Assembly (NCBI GenBank): GCA_025201865.1
Contig: MU603075.1
Location: 1 to 22,264, forward strand
Reading direction: 5' to 3'
Length of the DNA: 22,264 bases
From: Ramicandelaber brevisporus
Lineage: Eukaryota; Kickxellomycota; Ramicandelaberales; Ramicandelaberaceae
The translations under genes were made by a program, and so were the position numbers. The notes beneath the pieces were generated by a model. That model was not told the DNA's origin. It did not search any database and saw nothing but the letters and a program-made list of their open reading frames with translations. Within the stretch, counting starts at the first letter, position 1; each line of letters starts with the position of its first letter. Below are positions 8,506 to 17,553 of this stretch, piece after piece.

Positions 8506-8554
8506 GGCTGGCTGGCTGGCTGGTTGGTTGGTTGGTTGGTTGGTTGGTTGGCTG
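8506..8554 (+). repeat. GGCT/GGTT tetranucleotide repeat
   Basis: About four GGCT units are followed by about seven GGTT units and one final GGCT. The sharp block change suggests two expansions from one ancestral tetramer. Confidence 0.9.
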
Positions 8555-9042
8555 ATGTTACTGTCGCACTGTTGCTGTTGCTGCTGTTGATTCTGATCCA
8601 GACACTCGCAAAGTCTTCCTGGGAGTGAATGAGTGGAGGATGCAGTGGGGACTGAGTATTGGGCTGTGCTGACTGAGGTGAGGTGGAGCGGAAATGAAAA
8701 AGGGACAGTGGAAGCGAGAGTGGGGAGGGGGTAGCACAGAAGGGTTCAATGTGTCGGCAGAGCAGTGGGGGCCGGTGATGAACTGATTATATGAAAGGGT
8801 GTCTTTGGAAGGATGCGGATGCGGATGCGGTGGCAAGAGAAGAACAACGGACACAAAGAAACGATATGAAAGAGGCTAGCGAGCCGGGATGGAATGGAGG
8901 CGGCGAGGGCAGAAAGGTATCGAGCGCGGGTAACTCGCCTTGTGTTGAAATCTTTAATAAAGAAGAAAGAAAATATATGCTCTCTACGGTAGGCAAGGTA
9001 TCCGGGACTGCCTCGTGTATGCGTGTGTGTGTGTGCGTGATG

Positions 9043-9067
9043 GAGTGAGTGAGTGAGTGAGTGAGTG
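9043..9067 (+). repeat. GAGT tetranucleotide repeat
   Basis: About six consecutive GAGT units follow a short GT run (9022-9036). Non-coding. Confidence 0.9.
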
Positions 9068-9197
9068 GGTGGTGGTAGAGTTACTGTATCTGGTGCAGTG
9101 TGTTTTTGGTGCGGGAGTATCGGCGCGTGCCCGTGTTTCTATTCGAAAAAATGCTGACCCCAGATAATACCGATTATAGGTATTCGCTGCTCTCACT

Positions 9198-9237
9198 TTT
9201 TCTCTCTCTCTCTCGCTCTCGCTCTCTCTTACTTGCT
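9198..9237 (+). repeat. CT-rich dinucleotide tract
   Basis: CT dinucleotides are interrupted by single G bases (TCTCGCTCTCGCTCTC). Non-coding. Confidence 0.85.
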
Positions 9238-10064
9238 CTCTGCACAAAAAGGAAACACGCGCTGAGCTGCTGTGATGATTGTGTGGTGTGATGAGATGTG
9301 TGCGGATTGGCTTTTTGGCTGTTGGCTTGCACTTGCTCACGGTTGAGAGTGACTTGGCAAAGGAGATAAAGGCAAACGAGCGAGTGATGTTTTACTGGCA
9401 AAGCTTCAGTATGATGGGATGGATGGGAAGCCGAGAGTAAGTGAAATGTGCAAGTATGAGAAACAAACAAGGAGAAAGGAGCAAGGAGCAAGGAGTAATG
9501 AGGTTGTGGCGGTCTTGTCAGTGGTGCAAAAGGAGGAGGAGTAAAAAAGGAGTAGACGGCAATGTGGATTACAATGGATGAAGTTGGACCGTTGAGCTGT
9601 CAGAGACGCCAGTACTACGGGGAAACTAATTAACTATCGAGGGAGATATAAAAAAAACAATAAACTAGCAAGCTAGCTGCAAGGGCTGATGCTGACTCAA
9701 ACCAACCCCTCCCCCACAGTGTCACTGCTCTGCTATCTCACAAGGATGACGACAGTGTGATAACGTTGTTCCTGGTAAACACACAAGCACACACTCAAAA
9801 ACACACTCAAAAACACACACGGATGCCGATCGTGCTAGTCGCAAACCAGCCTAGTTTAAGCTAGTCAATTCAATACCAAATAAAAAAGTAGCCGATGCAA
9901 AAGCGGAAAACAGAATAGCTGTTTGCTGGTGGCGGATGGTGAGTAAAGTTGCAGTCAAATCGGATAGTCCGATGCTGTGCTTGTTACACGTTGACTTTCG
10001 TGAGAACAAGGCGGCGCAGCTTGGTGGAAGAACTGTTGTCGCCTGTCTCGTCATCTTCCTCTCC

Positions 10065-10106
10065 TCCTCTCTTCTCCCTTCTCCGCGGTGGAGGGAGAAG
10101 AGAGGA
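10065..10106. repeat. 42-bp near-perfect palindrome
   Basis: A 15-base arm at 10065-10079 (TCCTCTCTTCTCCCT) is matched exactly by its reverse complement at 10092-10106. The 12 bases between are themselves nearly palindromic around CCGCGG (10083-10088), with one T-T mismatch and one G-T wobble. It could form a hairpin in RNA or a cruciform in DNA. It is not followed by a T-run, so it is not a simple terminator. Confidence 0.85.
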
Positions 10107-10335
10107 ACGATATTGATACAGAGAACACAAGAAGTGTGCCGCCAAATGTTGTGCTAATCCGTGACACACATGTCCTAATCACAACCACGCTCACAATCAC
10201 AATTACACAAAAACGTCCCCACGCTATCGAAGGCAAATGAAGATTCTCCGCAACACGTTTTTATGTCCACGATAGCGACAAAATACCAAAAGCGGAAAAT
10301 TTTTGCACTGCCACTTTTCTTTCTTTCTTTTTCCG

Positions 10336-10383
10336 TTCTTCTTCTTCTTCTTCTTCTTCTTCTTCTTCTTCTTCTTCTTCTTC
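10336..10383 (+). repeat. (TTC)16 / (GAA)16 triplet repeat
   Basis: Sixteen perfect TTC triplets lie about 120 bp before the candidate small ORF. GAA/TTC tracts can form triplex DNA. Confidence 0.95.
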
Positions 10384-10502
10384 TTTTGCTGCTGTTAAAA
10401 AGTGGAAATGGTTCATTTTAACCTTCTAAAGTAGCACTCTGTACAGAATGCACTTTCCAGGAAACTTGCATTGCATTGGTCGAATCACTTGCTCGCGTGA
10501 CC

Positions 10503-10667
10503 ATGTTTCGATTTCAAAGACTTTGCACAATAAGCACGAATAAATCCGAGCATTTTGACTCTGCAAAAACAACAATCTGCGCTCGTGCGTTGACACTAGC
10601 TGCATCAACTGGTGGTCCAGTCTTTACGAGAACGCCTCAGCAATATTTCCCACAAAGAGAGGTGTAA
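10503..10667 (+). CDS. Candidate 54-aa protein, unrecognised
   Basis: From an ATG at 10503 (context gtgaccATG, with A at -3) the frame encodes 54 aa ending in TAA. Unlike its neighbours this stretch is not simple-repeat DNA, and its composition is mixed. The N-terminus MFRFQRLCTISTNKS has Arg, Ser and Thr with no acid until residue 16, which would suit a mitochondrial presequence. The rest (ALTLAASTGGPVFTRTPQQY) does not match a family I know. An ATTGG (CCAAT on the other strand) lies about 28 bp upstream. It could be chance, or an exon of a spliced gene. Confidence 0.22.
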   Translation: MFRFQRLCTISTNKSEHFDSAKTTICARALTLAASTGGPVFTRTPQQYFPQREV

Positions 10668-11054
10668 AGTGCACAAACCTGTGTATCCAGCGCAAGAGGC
10701 ATGTCTCCAGATGCATTCTATCTTTAGACTTGCAATCTCCCATTCTCGAGTCCACAACCCTGTCGTAAAAAAAAGAAGAAAGAAAAGACATTCGCAACTG
10801 TGCCTTTCTTGCACTAGGGAGGAAGGCGAACAGAGCCAATGCCTCCCATTCCCCCATCTAATGTATATAGGCAGCTCTGTATCTACTTGACTGCTACAAT
10901 TGTTGCGTATGCCAGTCTACACCACCTCTTCAACCTCTCCTCTTCTGCTCCAAGCTTCACATCATTTTTTCTATTGCTCTCGCTTACATCTCACGTCCCA
11001 TCATATACCCAGTGTTATACTTATCTTGCAGCTCGATACTTAGTTTCGTAAACA
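10668..11054 (+). promoter_or_regulatory. Promoter and leader region of the CCCH gene
   Basis: A TATA-like TATATAG lies at 10864-10870, 191 bp before the ATG at 11055. Between them the strand is pyrimidine-rich (about 10920-11000), a common eukaryotic leader composition. The upstream half shows no gene that I can support. Confidence 0.45.
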
Positions 11055-12113
11055 ATGGAAATGCAGCCCGTTCCGGTGGAGCCTGCTCCAACTAGCTCCA
11101 TTGGTTTTATTGACGAAGTCCTTCGCGAGATAGGCCTGCATTCAGGAAAGACCTCTGAAGCATCCTCTCTGCCATACATTTCCGTCTTTCCGTCAACCCC
11201 TCCTCGTCAATTCCAGCTTCTTCCCTCGCTCAATCGCGCTCAAACCGAAGACCGCAGTGCTGCCCGAAAAATTATACTGCCAATGGAGGCAGTAGCTTCA
11301 TCTTTAAACAGCAGCAACTTGGGCCGGATTCAAGCGCGAACCATTGCGAACACAGTTTATGATGATATTTCTGGTCATACTATGATGCACACATCTCGCT
11401 CTGGTTCACCAGTATCTGACCTGGACTACTCTACCTGTAGTCAAAGTCCATCTCCACTTTCGATGCAGCCCATTAGCATGCACCCTGATCTCCAAACCAG
11501 CAGCTTGGAATCCGCACACGTCCACCACACTCCTAATCAGTGCGGATCATATACTCGATACTATCCTGAATTCTGTCTTCAACATTTGCGCGGTGTTTGT
11601 AACAATGATCACACCACTTGTTCCTATGCCCATTCTCTTCGTAATGTCGTTCAAGCTAGTCGTGCAAGGTTTTACAAAAGGGGAACTTGTCCAACACGCG
11701 GAGAGTCTTTTATCCCAGCCATTGAACCATCAACCCCCGAAGACTGTCTTGAGTGTACAGCCCGAGGTTCAAAGTGTGATTACAATCACGGCGAGCCACC
11801 ATTCTACTGCTGCTCTCAGCGTGCAGCTCGCATTCTTTTCGGCCATCGCAACCGCTGCCTCTCTGTTGACATTTTGCAAAATATCATTGACGGCAAAGAG
11901 AATGATTCACCCGCCGTGGTTAATGCTGCAGAATTCTTGCTTCGTGAGTTACTTGACCGCACCAGCATCAGTTTGGAGCTGTGGATCAAGTCAACTCAGA
12001 ATCAGCGTACTGGCCATCCACGCCAACTGGCCAAGTCATTCAATGATAGAATAATCGAGGATACTCGAGAGTACGTCAATGGCTTTGCACGTATCCTGCT
12101 GGAACAGGATTAA
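11055..12113 (+). CDS. CCCH zinc finger protein, putative RNA binding
   Basis: The frame encodes 352 aa from an ATG with A at -3 (aacaATGG) and an in-frame stop just upstream. Residues 1-160 are Ser/Pro-rich and probably disordered. A CCCH finger is at Cys174, Cys182, Cys189, His193 (spacing C-x7-C-x6-C-x3-H), in the context RYYPEFCLQHLRGVC...CSYAH. A second set, Cys231/Cys234, Cys241, His245, has the tail spacing C-x6-C-x3-H but an unusual start (C-x2-C, or Cys212 used at a distance). Two more Cys follow at 252-253. CCCH fingers typically bind RNA and act in mRNA decay, splicing or export. A KEN triplet (281-283) could be an APC/C degron. The C-terminal 90 residues look helical. The ortholog is not identified, and RNA binding is inferred from the family. 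Confidence 0.78.
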   Translation: MEMQPVPVEPAPTSSIGFIDEVLREIGLHSGKTSEASSLPYISVFPSTPPRQFQLLPSLNRAQTEDRSAARKIILPMEAVASSLNSSNLGRIQARTIANTVYDDISGHTMMHTSRSGSPVSDLDYSTCSQSPSPLSMQPISMHPDLQTSSLESAHVHHTPNQCGSYTRYYPEFCLQHLRGVCNNDHTTCSYAHSLRNVVQASRARFYKRGTCPTRGESFIPAIEPSTPEDCLECTARGSKCDYNHGEPPFYCCSQRAARILFGHRNRCLSVDILQNIIDGKENDSPAVVNAAEFLLRELLDRTSISLELWIKSTQNQRTGHPRQLAKSFNDRIIEDTREYVNGFARILLEQD

Positions 12114-12549
12114 GCTTCACTTGCAATTCCTCCTTCCTTCCTTCTTCCTTCCTTCCTTCCTTTCTTCCTTCCTTCATCTTTGTGTATATATGTGCGTTTG
12201 TCAGTCTTTAATGTTCCAATACCTATCTGTTCTATCTCTCTATGTGTATTCATCTTCATCTAATATGCCTGTCATTATTAAGACTGACACAGGTAATTGT
12301 GATGGTAGTAGTAACTATGATGATGGCTGTCAGTAGGTGGCGGCTGTAGTTGTGGTGGTGGTCAGTGTGTGCTTCAACGAGAATGCCAAGCGAAGGTCTC
12401 GACATCGAAGATGGAATCCTTGGCCAGCATTGCCCGAGTTCGGCTCCGCACACTCACTTCGCCAGCGTCTCTCACACACCTTCTCATTTTCTTTTGTGAA
12501 AAGCTATTGCTGCTACTACCACGCCTACTACAGCTACTACAGCTACGAG
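12114..12549 (+). promoter_or_regulatory. Spacer: CTTC tract and Tvp38-like 1 upstream region
   Basis: A CTTC-rich tract runs at about 12131-12176, just after the CCCH gene stop. A TATATA-like GTATATATG follows at about 12182-12190. The frame of the next gene is open back to 12337 without an ATG, encoding a Val-rich then Tyr-rich stretch. It is read here as leader, not protein. Confidence 0.4.
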
Positions 12550-13910
12550 ATGCTACCGCCTGTCACCAAGCTGAGGCTGTCTGACGATGGCGACAGCCGT
12601 TCGGCTGCTTTGAACGGTATCGCTGCATACAGCGATCTCTCCTCAGCAAACATCAACGACGGCTTGGTGTCATCTGCTAGTTCGCACATTGCTCAGGCAC
12701 AGCGGTTTGGTTCCAACTCGTCGGCAAGAAGCCCGGCAGCCCGCATCACATCAAGGGCATCGCCTGCGGCATCAGTGTCGCTAGTGGTTGCAGATCCACT
12801 CGGCAGTAACATGGAGACATTTGATTCATCATCATTGGGATCAAGAAACGATTACGATGCGACAACAGCGTTGATGCCAACTTCAACAGTCGCTGCAGCA
12901 TCAGCAGTGCCCTCGAACCACTCTGGTAGTGGTGGTGGTGGTGGTGGTAGGTCAGCGCATGATCCTCGAAGATATCTGCAGCCTCAACAGACCACTCACT
13001 ATGGATTCCAGTCACCACCACTGCCGCAATCATCTTCATCATCAAACCTTGGTCTTGATTTTGGCACCGGCAGTTCTGGACGGAGTTCTAGACGGCGGAG
13101 CACATCAATGTCCACATTGGCTACAATTGTTCCAGACAGATTGCTGCATGCTGAGCCACGTGCTTCAGTGTGGGGACCAGTGATCATTGTGGTTGTATTG
13201 ATGATTGTGTTCGGAGTAATAATTGGTACTCATGCCAAGGCAATATTCCTGTGGTTAGAAAACATTTCAACCGACGTGAAAGAGTCTGGGCTTGTTGGAA
13301 TGCTTTTGGTCACCAGCTTTATCTCGATTACAGCGTTTCCGCCAATGTTTGGATACTCTACAGCCACTCTGTTTGCAGGTTGGGTCTGGGGATGGCCATT
13401 GGGATTCATTCCAGTATTTGTCGGTGCACTGAGTGGATCAGTTGCCTGCTTTATAATGTCACGCAAGTATGGAAGCAGATATATGCGTAGACTATTGAAT
13501 ATGAACAAGAGAGTTGCAGCGGCAGTTAGAGCCGTTGAAAGAAAGGGTGTAAATATGCTGTTGTTGATTAGACTGGCTCCCTATCCGTTTAACATCACCA
13601 ATGCACTGCTGGGTGGAACTTCCATATCGCTATGGCACTTTACAGTGGCCACCGCAGTTTCTCTCATCAAAGTCAACATCCATGTCTACATTGGAGCTCA
13701 TTTGCAATCACTGACTGGTGGCATTGGAAATGGCGAACACAAAGCGCTCGAGATTGTAACGGTTGTTATTGGAGTGGCCCTCGCAGTGGGTATTGCTGCG
13801 TATCTGTTTGTAGTAACCGATAGAATGGTTAAAGAATCAGGCGCTGACTTGGTTGATGAGCTGGAAGATGCTCAAGTAAATGCAAGCGCTGGTATTGCTA
13901 ATAATAGCAA

Positions 13911-13949
<39 letters not shown>

Positions 13950-14175
13950 TGGAGATGATTCTGATGTGGCCGAGGCGACAACCTTGAGATCCAGTCCCTA
14001 TGCCGTCGCCATCGGTAATACAAGCAACCTTCCTTCCATGAACAGCAATGGTGAGTATAACAATAACAATGTGAGTGATGGTGGCACATATACAATCAAC
14101 ATGTCAGATTCTGATCATACGACATGGTGGGCATGGAATGACGATGACCATCATAATGACCAACGCAGTAAATGA
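12550..14175 (+). CDS. Tvp38/TMEM64 family (VTT domain) membrane protein 1
   Basis: The frame encodes 541 aa from the first in-frame ATG. VTT-domain proteins (yeast Tvp38, TMEM64, and relatives VMP1, TMEM41B and DedA) are multi-pass endomembrane proteins, and VMP1 and TMEM41B have lipid scramblase activity. Residues 1-205 are a long Ser/Gly/Ala-rich cytosolic-type N-terminus with an Arg cluster (SSRRRSTS, about 179-186). The hydrophobic segments are about 208-227, 247-268, 280-303, 335-353, 361-376 and 400-422. The family signature FPPMFGYSTATLFAGWVWG (about 263-281) and RLAPYPFNITNALLGG (341-356) are both present. The C-terminal tail has a Ser-Asn repeat coded by AGCAAC units, then a Trp/His/Asp-rich end. 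The paralog at 16117 shares the core. Golgi or vesicle location is inferred from Tvp38. Confidence 0.88.
13914..13948 (+). repeat. AGCAAC repeat coding (Ser-Asn)n
   Basis: In-frame AGCAAC hexamers in the C-terminal cytosolic tail of Tvp38-like 1 encode alternating Ser and Asn. They fall outside the VTT core. Confidence 0.9.
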
Positions 14176-14212
14176 TTACCACACGACTTTCTTTCTTTCT
14201 TTTCCCCCTCGT

Positions 14213-14243
14213 TTTATTATTGCTTTATTTGCGACCTTTTATT
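14213..14243 (-). terminator. Three AATAAA signals downstream of the DUF423 gene
   Basis: On the minus strand AATAAA occurs at 14238-14243, 14224-14229 and 14213-14218, about 140-170 nt beyond the DUF423 stop. They fall in the 205-bp convergent spacer (14176-14380). For the plus-strand Tvp38-like 1 gene I see only ATAAAA-type variants (about 14250-14270). Confidence 0.45.
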
Positions 14244-14380
14244 CAAACACTTATAAAAATCATTATAAACAGAAAGGATGGGATGGGGGGAGTAAAAAAC
14301 AATCAATCGAACAAACGAACATTTAATCAATCAAATAGATAGAGCAGGATAATGGCTAGAAAGGAGAGGGAAGGTGCCGA

Positions 14381-15010
14381 TTAGAAGACAGTGCCGAGCA
14401 TGACAATCATGAGACCAAATGCCATCGACATGCCGCCAACTGGCGTGCCGAATCTGAGCACACCACGAATCGAGTTCACAATACTGTTGCTCGTTGGAGC
14501 CAGTTCAACGGAAGACGCCTCCATTGCAGCAACGCCTCCTACCGGCAGCTTCACTTTAGCAGCAGGTGCAGTGGCAGGTGCAGTGGTTGGACTCTCAACC
14601 TCGTCCTGGTCGCTATCGCTCTTCTTTGCATTCTTGTTCTTCCGCGAGTTGATGGATGACATCAAAACAGTTGCATAGATAGTGCCACAAAACAGCAGGA
14701 TTCCAAACATGTACAGACCAACACCGAATGGCGACACTCGTCCAATTCGCTTCGCAAAGTCAGAGGACGACATTGCCAGCGAAATGATCATCAATGCAGC
14801 GGAGTTGGTCATTTGGTACCGCACAGCAGTCGACCACGATTTGAGGTGGTATGCAGTTAAAGGTGCAGCCGTGGACCCCTGGAGACGAGCTGGCAGGCCA
14901 TGGTTGCCCCATGCGCCAATGACGACGCTGGTGGAGCACAGGAAGCAGCCGACTCTGAAGGCGAGGGCTGGAGTGATGATGGAAGAGGCGGCGGCAACAG
15001 CTGCAGACAT
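14381..15010 (-). CDS. TMEM256/DUF423 family small membrane protein
   Basis: The frame encodes 209 aa from an ATG at 15010 to a TAA. The DUF423/TMEM256 family is a four-helix membrane protein found from bacteria to humans, usually about 110-130 aa, with no firmly known function. The hallmark is the first hydrophobic stretch ending IGAWGNHGLPARL (31-43), matching the family pattern GAxGAHGL. Membrane segments are about 15-36, 65-80, 95-117 and 188-208. The extra length comes from a polar insert at about 120-180 (KNKNAKKSDSDQDEVES, then Ala/Pro/Thr-rich) between helices three and four. The gene sits between the two Tvp38-like genes, in opposite orientation to both. The leader is CA-rich. Confidence 0.82.
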   Translation of the reverse strand: MSAAVAAASSIITPALAFRVGCFLCSTSVVIGAWGNHGLPARLQGSTAAPLTAYHLKSWSTAVRYQMTNSAALMIISLAMSSSDFAKRIGRVSPFGVGLYMFGILLFCGTIYATVLMSSINSRKNKNAKKSDSDQDEVESPTTAPATAPAAKVKLPVGGVAAMEASSVELAPTSNSIVNSIRGVLRFGTPVGGMSMAFGLMIVMLGTVF

Positions 15011-16116
15011 TCTGTGGCTATCGTAATTGTGATGTATAATGTGTGAGTTGTGAGTTGTGTGTGCGTGTGTTTGAGGGAGAATAAGTACAGTAGGAGAAGA
15101 AACCGAAGCAGAGACAGGCAGAGACAGAGGCAGAAAAGATAAATGAGAAGAAAGCCGCAGAAATTGTGAATGACTGAATGACTGAAGGTCGGAGCCAGAT
15201 TCAATGAATGAATGAATGAATGAATAAATGAACGAGAGAGAGGAAGAATGAATGAACGAAAGAAGGAAAAGCAGAGTTTGCAGCTCAGTCTGGTCCTTTT
15301 TATGTCAGTGAGTCTGGTGGTCAGTTGACCACGCACACGCATACATGCCTGTATTCGTGCGAGTTATACGAGAACGGGGATAGGAGAGGAGACGAGAGTT
15401 CAGATATGGGACACGGCAAAACCAATATCGGCAAGCCATCGCTCCGCGCAGTTTCGCTATGTTCGGAATGTCCAACCTCAAATGCGGATCAGTTAGTGAC
15501 TGCTGCATTTGGCTACAACATCGAAGGTTCGTTGTCATTTTTTTGCCACACACAGAAAAACTATACAAACAGATACCAACGTTTGGACAGACGAGTAAAA
15601 AATAAGAGCGTCACGCATATCTGATACGATCGGATCCTTTTGGTTGCTGATGTTGGTGCTGCAGTACTGCGCGTGCTCTTTGTGTAATTAGTTGGCAAGA
15701 CGAAGAGGACACGCTAACGAACCAAAAAAGCATACACAGAGCACAGCATGCGCGTACGACTGTTGAAGGTGAAAAAAAAAACACTCATATGAGTCTAAGC
15801 CGAAGCCAATGTGGAGCCGCAGACTTGTATAAAGTGCAATACGTTTTTTTTCATGTTCATCTTATTGCCTTGTCTATTCGCGTTATCTAACTAGTCACTC
15901 TATATATAACTTTCCTCTCTCTCTCTCTTTCTCTCTTTCTACTTGCTTCTCGCTAGCTAGATTCCACCTCCTTCCCGATACCTGCAGTATTGCATCGTCA
16001 TCAATCATTTAGCCTTCAGTCAGTCACACACTTTATTGTTTCTTCTAATCTTCAAAAACAACAACAACAGCAGCTCCACAGAACACACATACACACTCTG
16101 TTTTCGTCACGCAGTT
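15011..16116. promoter_or_regulatory. Divergent intergenic region, DUF423 / Tvp38-like 2
   Basis: This 1.1-kb spacer separates two divergent genes. Near 15012-15075 the minus strand is a CA-rich leader for DUF423. An AATG repeat lies at 15203-15233. On the plus side TATATATAA at 15901-15909 is followed by a CT-rich block (about 15915-15940) and a CAA-containing leader (about 16056-16075) before the ATG at 16117. The middle (about 15300-15880) holds no gene or RNA that I can support. Confidence 0.45.
15901..15909 (+). promoter_or_regulatory. TATA box of Tvp38-like 2
   Basis: TATATATAA lies 216 bp before the ATG and is followed by a pyrimidine-rich stretch, as often seen near eukaryotic start sites. 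Confidence 0.5.
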
Positions 16117-17295
16117 ATGGACAGTACCGCCACCGCCAGAGAGGCAGTCGCTGCTCAGCAAGATGAGCAGTCGGCCGTTGCACAGCAACAGCAACAATCG
16201 ACTGTGCAGCACTTGGAATACTCAGTCTCCAATGGAACTTCCGCTGTCCCAGCCCGCGAGACTGACGCTGCAACCATTGTCCCAGTCAACCGTAACTCTG
16301 TCAGTGCAGTTGCCAATGACGATCCAGCTGAAGTTGCCATCCACGCTCATGCTCGCGATAACAACCCAAAGAAGTCCCGCTGGCAGCAGACTAAGGACGA
16401 GTTTGCCCTGCTCCACCCTCGCATCGTTCGCGACCATCTCAAAAAGACCTGGTCAAACTTGCGTCGCCCAACTCTCGCCGAACTTCGTCCATGGACTCCC
16501 GTCTTCATTGCCGCTGTCATTCTCATCATCTTTGGTATCCTGTTTTCAATCTACAACAAGCAGATCCTCAACTGGCTCGAGGACTTGGCCAAACAAACTC
16601 GCGACTCTGGAGCTCGCGGCTGGGTCATTGTAGCTGCACTGATTGCGCTCACTTCGATTCCACCCGTTTTCGGCTACAGCACCATGTCGACTTTTGCTGG
16701 CTTCGTCTACGGCTCCCCGAAAGGCTGGCTCAACATTCTGGCTGGCGCCACCGTTGGTTCCCTGCTGTGCTTTATTCTGGGCCGCACCTTTTTGAAGCGA
16801 TATGCGAGATATCTTCAGCGGTCGAACCGTCGCGCAGCAGCCGCGATTGCCTGTGCCGAAAACCGCGGTCTCGTATTCCTGACATTGGTGCGTTTGGCCC
16901 CGTATCCATTCAATTGCACGTCCATCTTGCTGTCGCTGACTCGCGTCCCAGTTTGGAAATATGTACTGGCGACAGCCATTGGTCAAATCAAGATGCTGAT
17001 GCACGTGTATGTGGGTTCGGGTTTGTCGAGTTTGGTGAACATGGGCCGTCAGCGCTCGACAAAGGGTGAGATTGCAGTGGTGGTGATCGGTGTAATCTTG
17101 TGCATTCTGATCACACTGTACATTTACGTGGTGGTGGAACGCCATGTTGAAGAATCGCGCAAGCTAGAGGCCGAGGAGCAGCTGCGTCGTATGGAAGAAG
17201 AAGAAGATGGCCACGATGCTGTTGACCATGTTGAGCTTGAGGTTGGTGTTGCTCCAGTCAAGACCAACGCAAGCCTTGCTAACCCATCTGCTTAA
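16117..17295 (+). CDS. Tvp38/TMEM64 family (VTT domain) membrane protein 2
   Basis: The frame encodes 392 aa from the first in-frame ATG (16117). The frame is open to 16036, but that codon is TTG. The VTT core matches the gene at 12550: ALTSIPPVFGYSTMSTFAGF (176-195), RLAPYPFNCTSILLSL (259-274), and VYVGSGLSSL (297-306). Hydrophobic segments are about 128-146, 168-190, 203-221, 252-275 and 320-340. The N-terminus (1-85) is Gln/Ala-rich, with a basic segment before the first helix (KKTWSNLRRP). The C-terminus is a charged helix (EESRKLEAEEQLRRMEEEEDGH, about 345-366), where the paralog has a Ser-Asn tail. Function is inferred from Tvp38 and its relatives: endomembrane organisation or lipid handling. 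Codons are mostly C- or G-ending in the first two-thirds, suggesting good expression. Confidence 0.9.
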   Translation: MDSTATAREAVAAQQDEQSAVAQQQQQSTVQHLEYSVSNGTSAVPARETDAATIVPVNRNSVSAVANDDPAEVAIHAHARDNNPKKSRWQQTKDEFALLHPRIVRDHLKKTWSNLRRPTLAELRPWTPVFIAAVILIIFGILFSIYNKQILNWLEDLAKQTRDSGARGWVIVAALIALTSIPPVFGYSTMSTFAGFVYGSPKGWLNILAGATVGSLLCFILGRTFLKRYARYLQRSNRRAAAAIACAENRGLVFLTLVRLAPYPFNCTSILLSLTRVPVWKYVLATAIGQIKMLMHVYVGSGLSSLVNMGRQRSTKGEIAVVVIGVILCILITLYIYVVVERHVEESRKLEAEEQLRRMEEEEDGHDAVDHVELEVGVAPVKTNASLANPSA

Positions 17296-17453
17296 TCAAA
17301 TGAATACTCTGATCGAACAAGCCATCTTTGTCATCTAATGTGAAATATATACGTTTCCTCGTCCTCTTTTAGTCATTCCTCGTTTCTGTACATGTACTTG
17401 AAATAATTAAACACACTAACCAATCTCATCTATTAATACGCAGTTGCTGTTCA

Positions 17454-17459
17454 AATAAA
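17454..17459 (+). terminator. Poly(A) signal AATAAA for Tvp38-like 2
   Basis: AATAAA lies about 160 nt after the Tvp38-like 2 stop, in the 262-bp convergent spacer with the Cut8 gene (17296-17557). The rest of the spacer is A-rich and empty. Confidence 0.5.
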
Positions 17460-17553
17460 AGAAGATAATAATGGGGAAAGGGAAACACAAAAAGAAAGAA
17501 AGACAAAAAGGACAAACAGAATGATGTGGGAAAGTGCTTTTAAATATAGCTGA

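Larger units (their letters stand above)
8301..10335. other. Gene-poor intergenic stretch with microsatellites
   Basis: I see no gene with recognisable features between the RasGEF upstream region and the candidate small ORF at 10503. The stretch holds many short tandem repeats: GGCT/GGTT at 8506-8554, GAGT at 9043-9067, CT at 9198-9237, and an acacactcaaaa repeat near 9790-9820. It also has purine-rich segments and a 42-bp palindrome at 10065-10106. The element CAAAAGCGGAAAA occurs twice, near 9898 and 10288. Frames on both strands are short and compositionally biased. Confidence 0.5.

Noticed and set aside
12337-12549. N-terminal extension of Tvp38-like 1
   Set aside because: The frame is open but begins with GTG, contains no ATG, and encodes Val runs and Tyr-rich low-complexity sequence. 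The ATG at 12550 is the first usable start. A non-AUG start or an upstream exon cannot be excluded.
14050-14058. GTGAGTAT, a 5' splice-site-like sequence in the Tvp38-like 1 tail (and GTGAGTAAA near 9938)
   Set aside because: The coding frame continues through without a stop, and no matching acceptor or conserved downstream exon is seen. Introns are not needed for any gene here.
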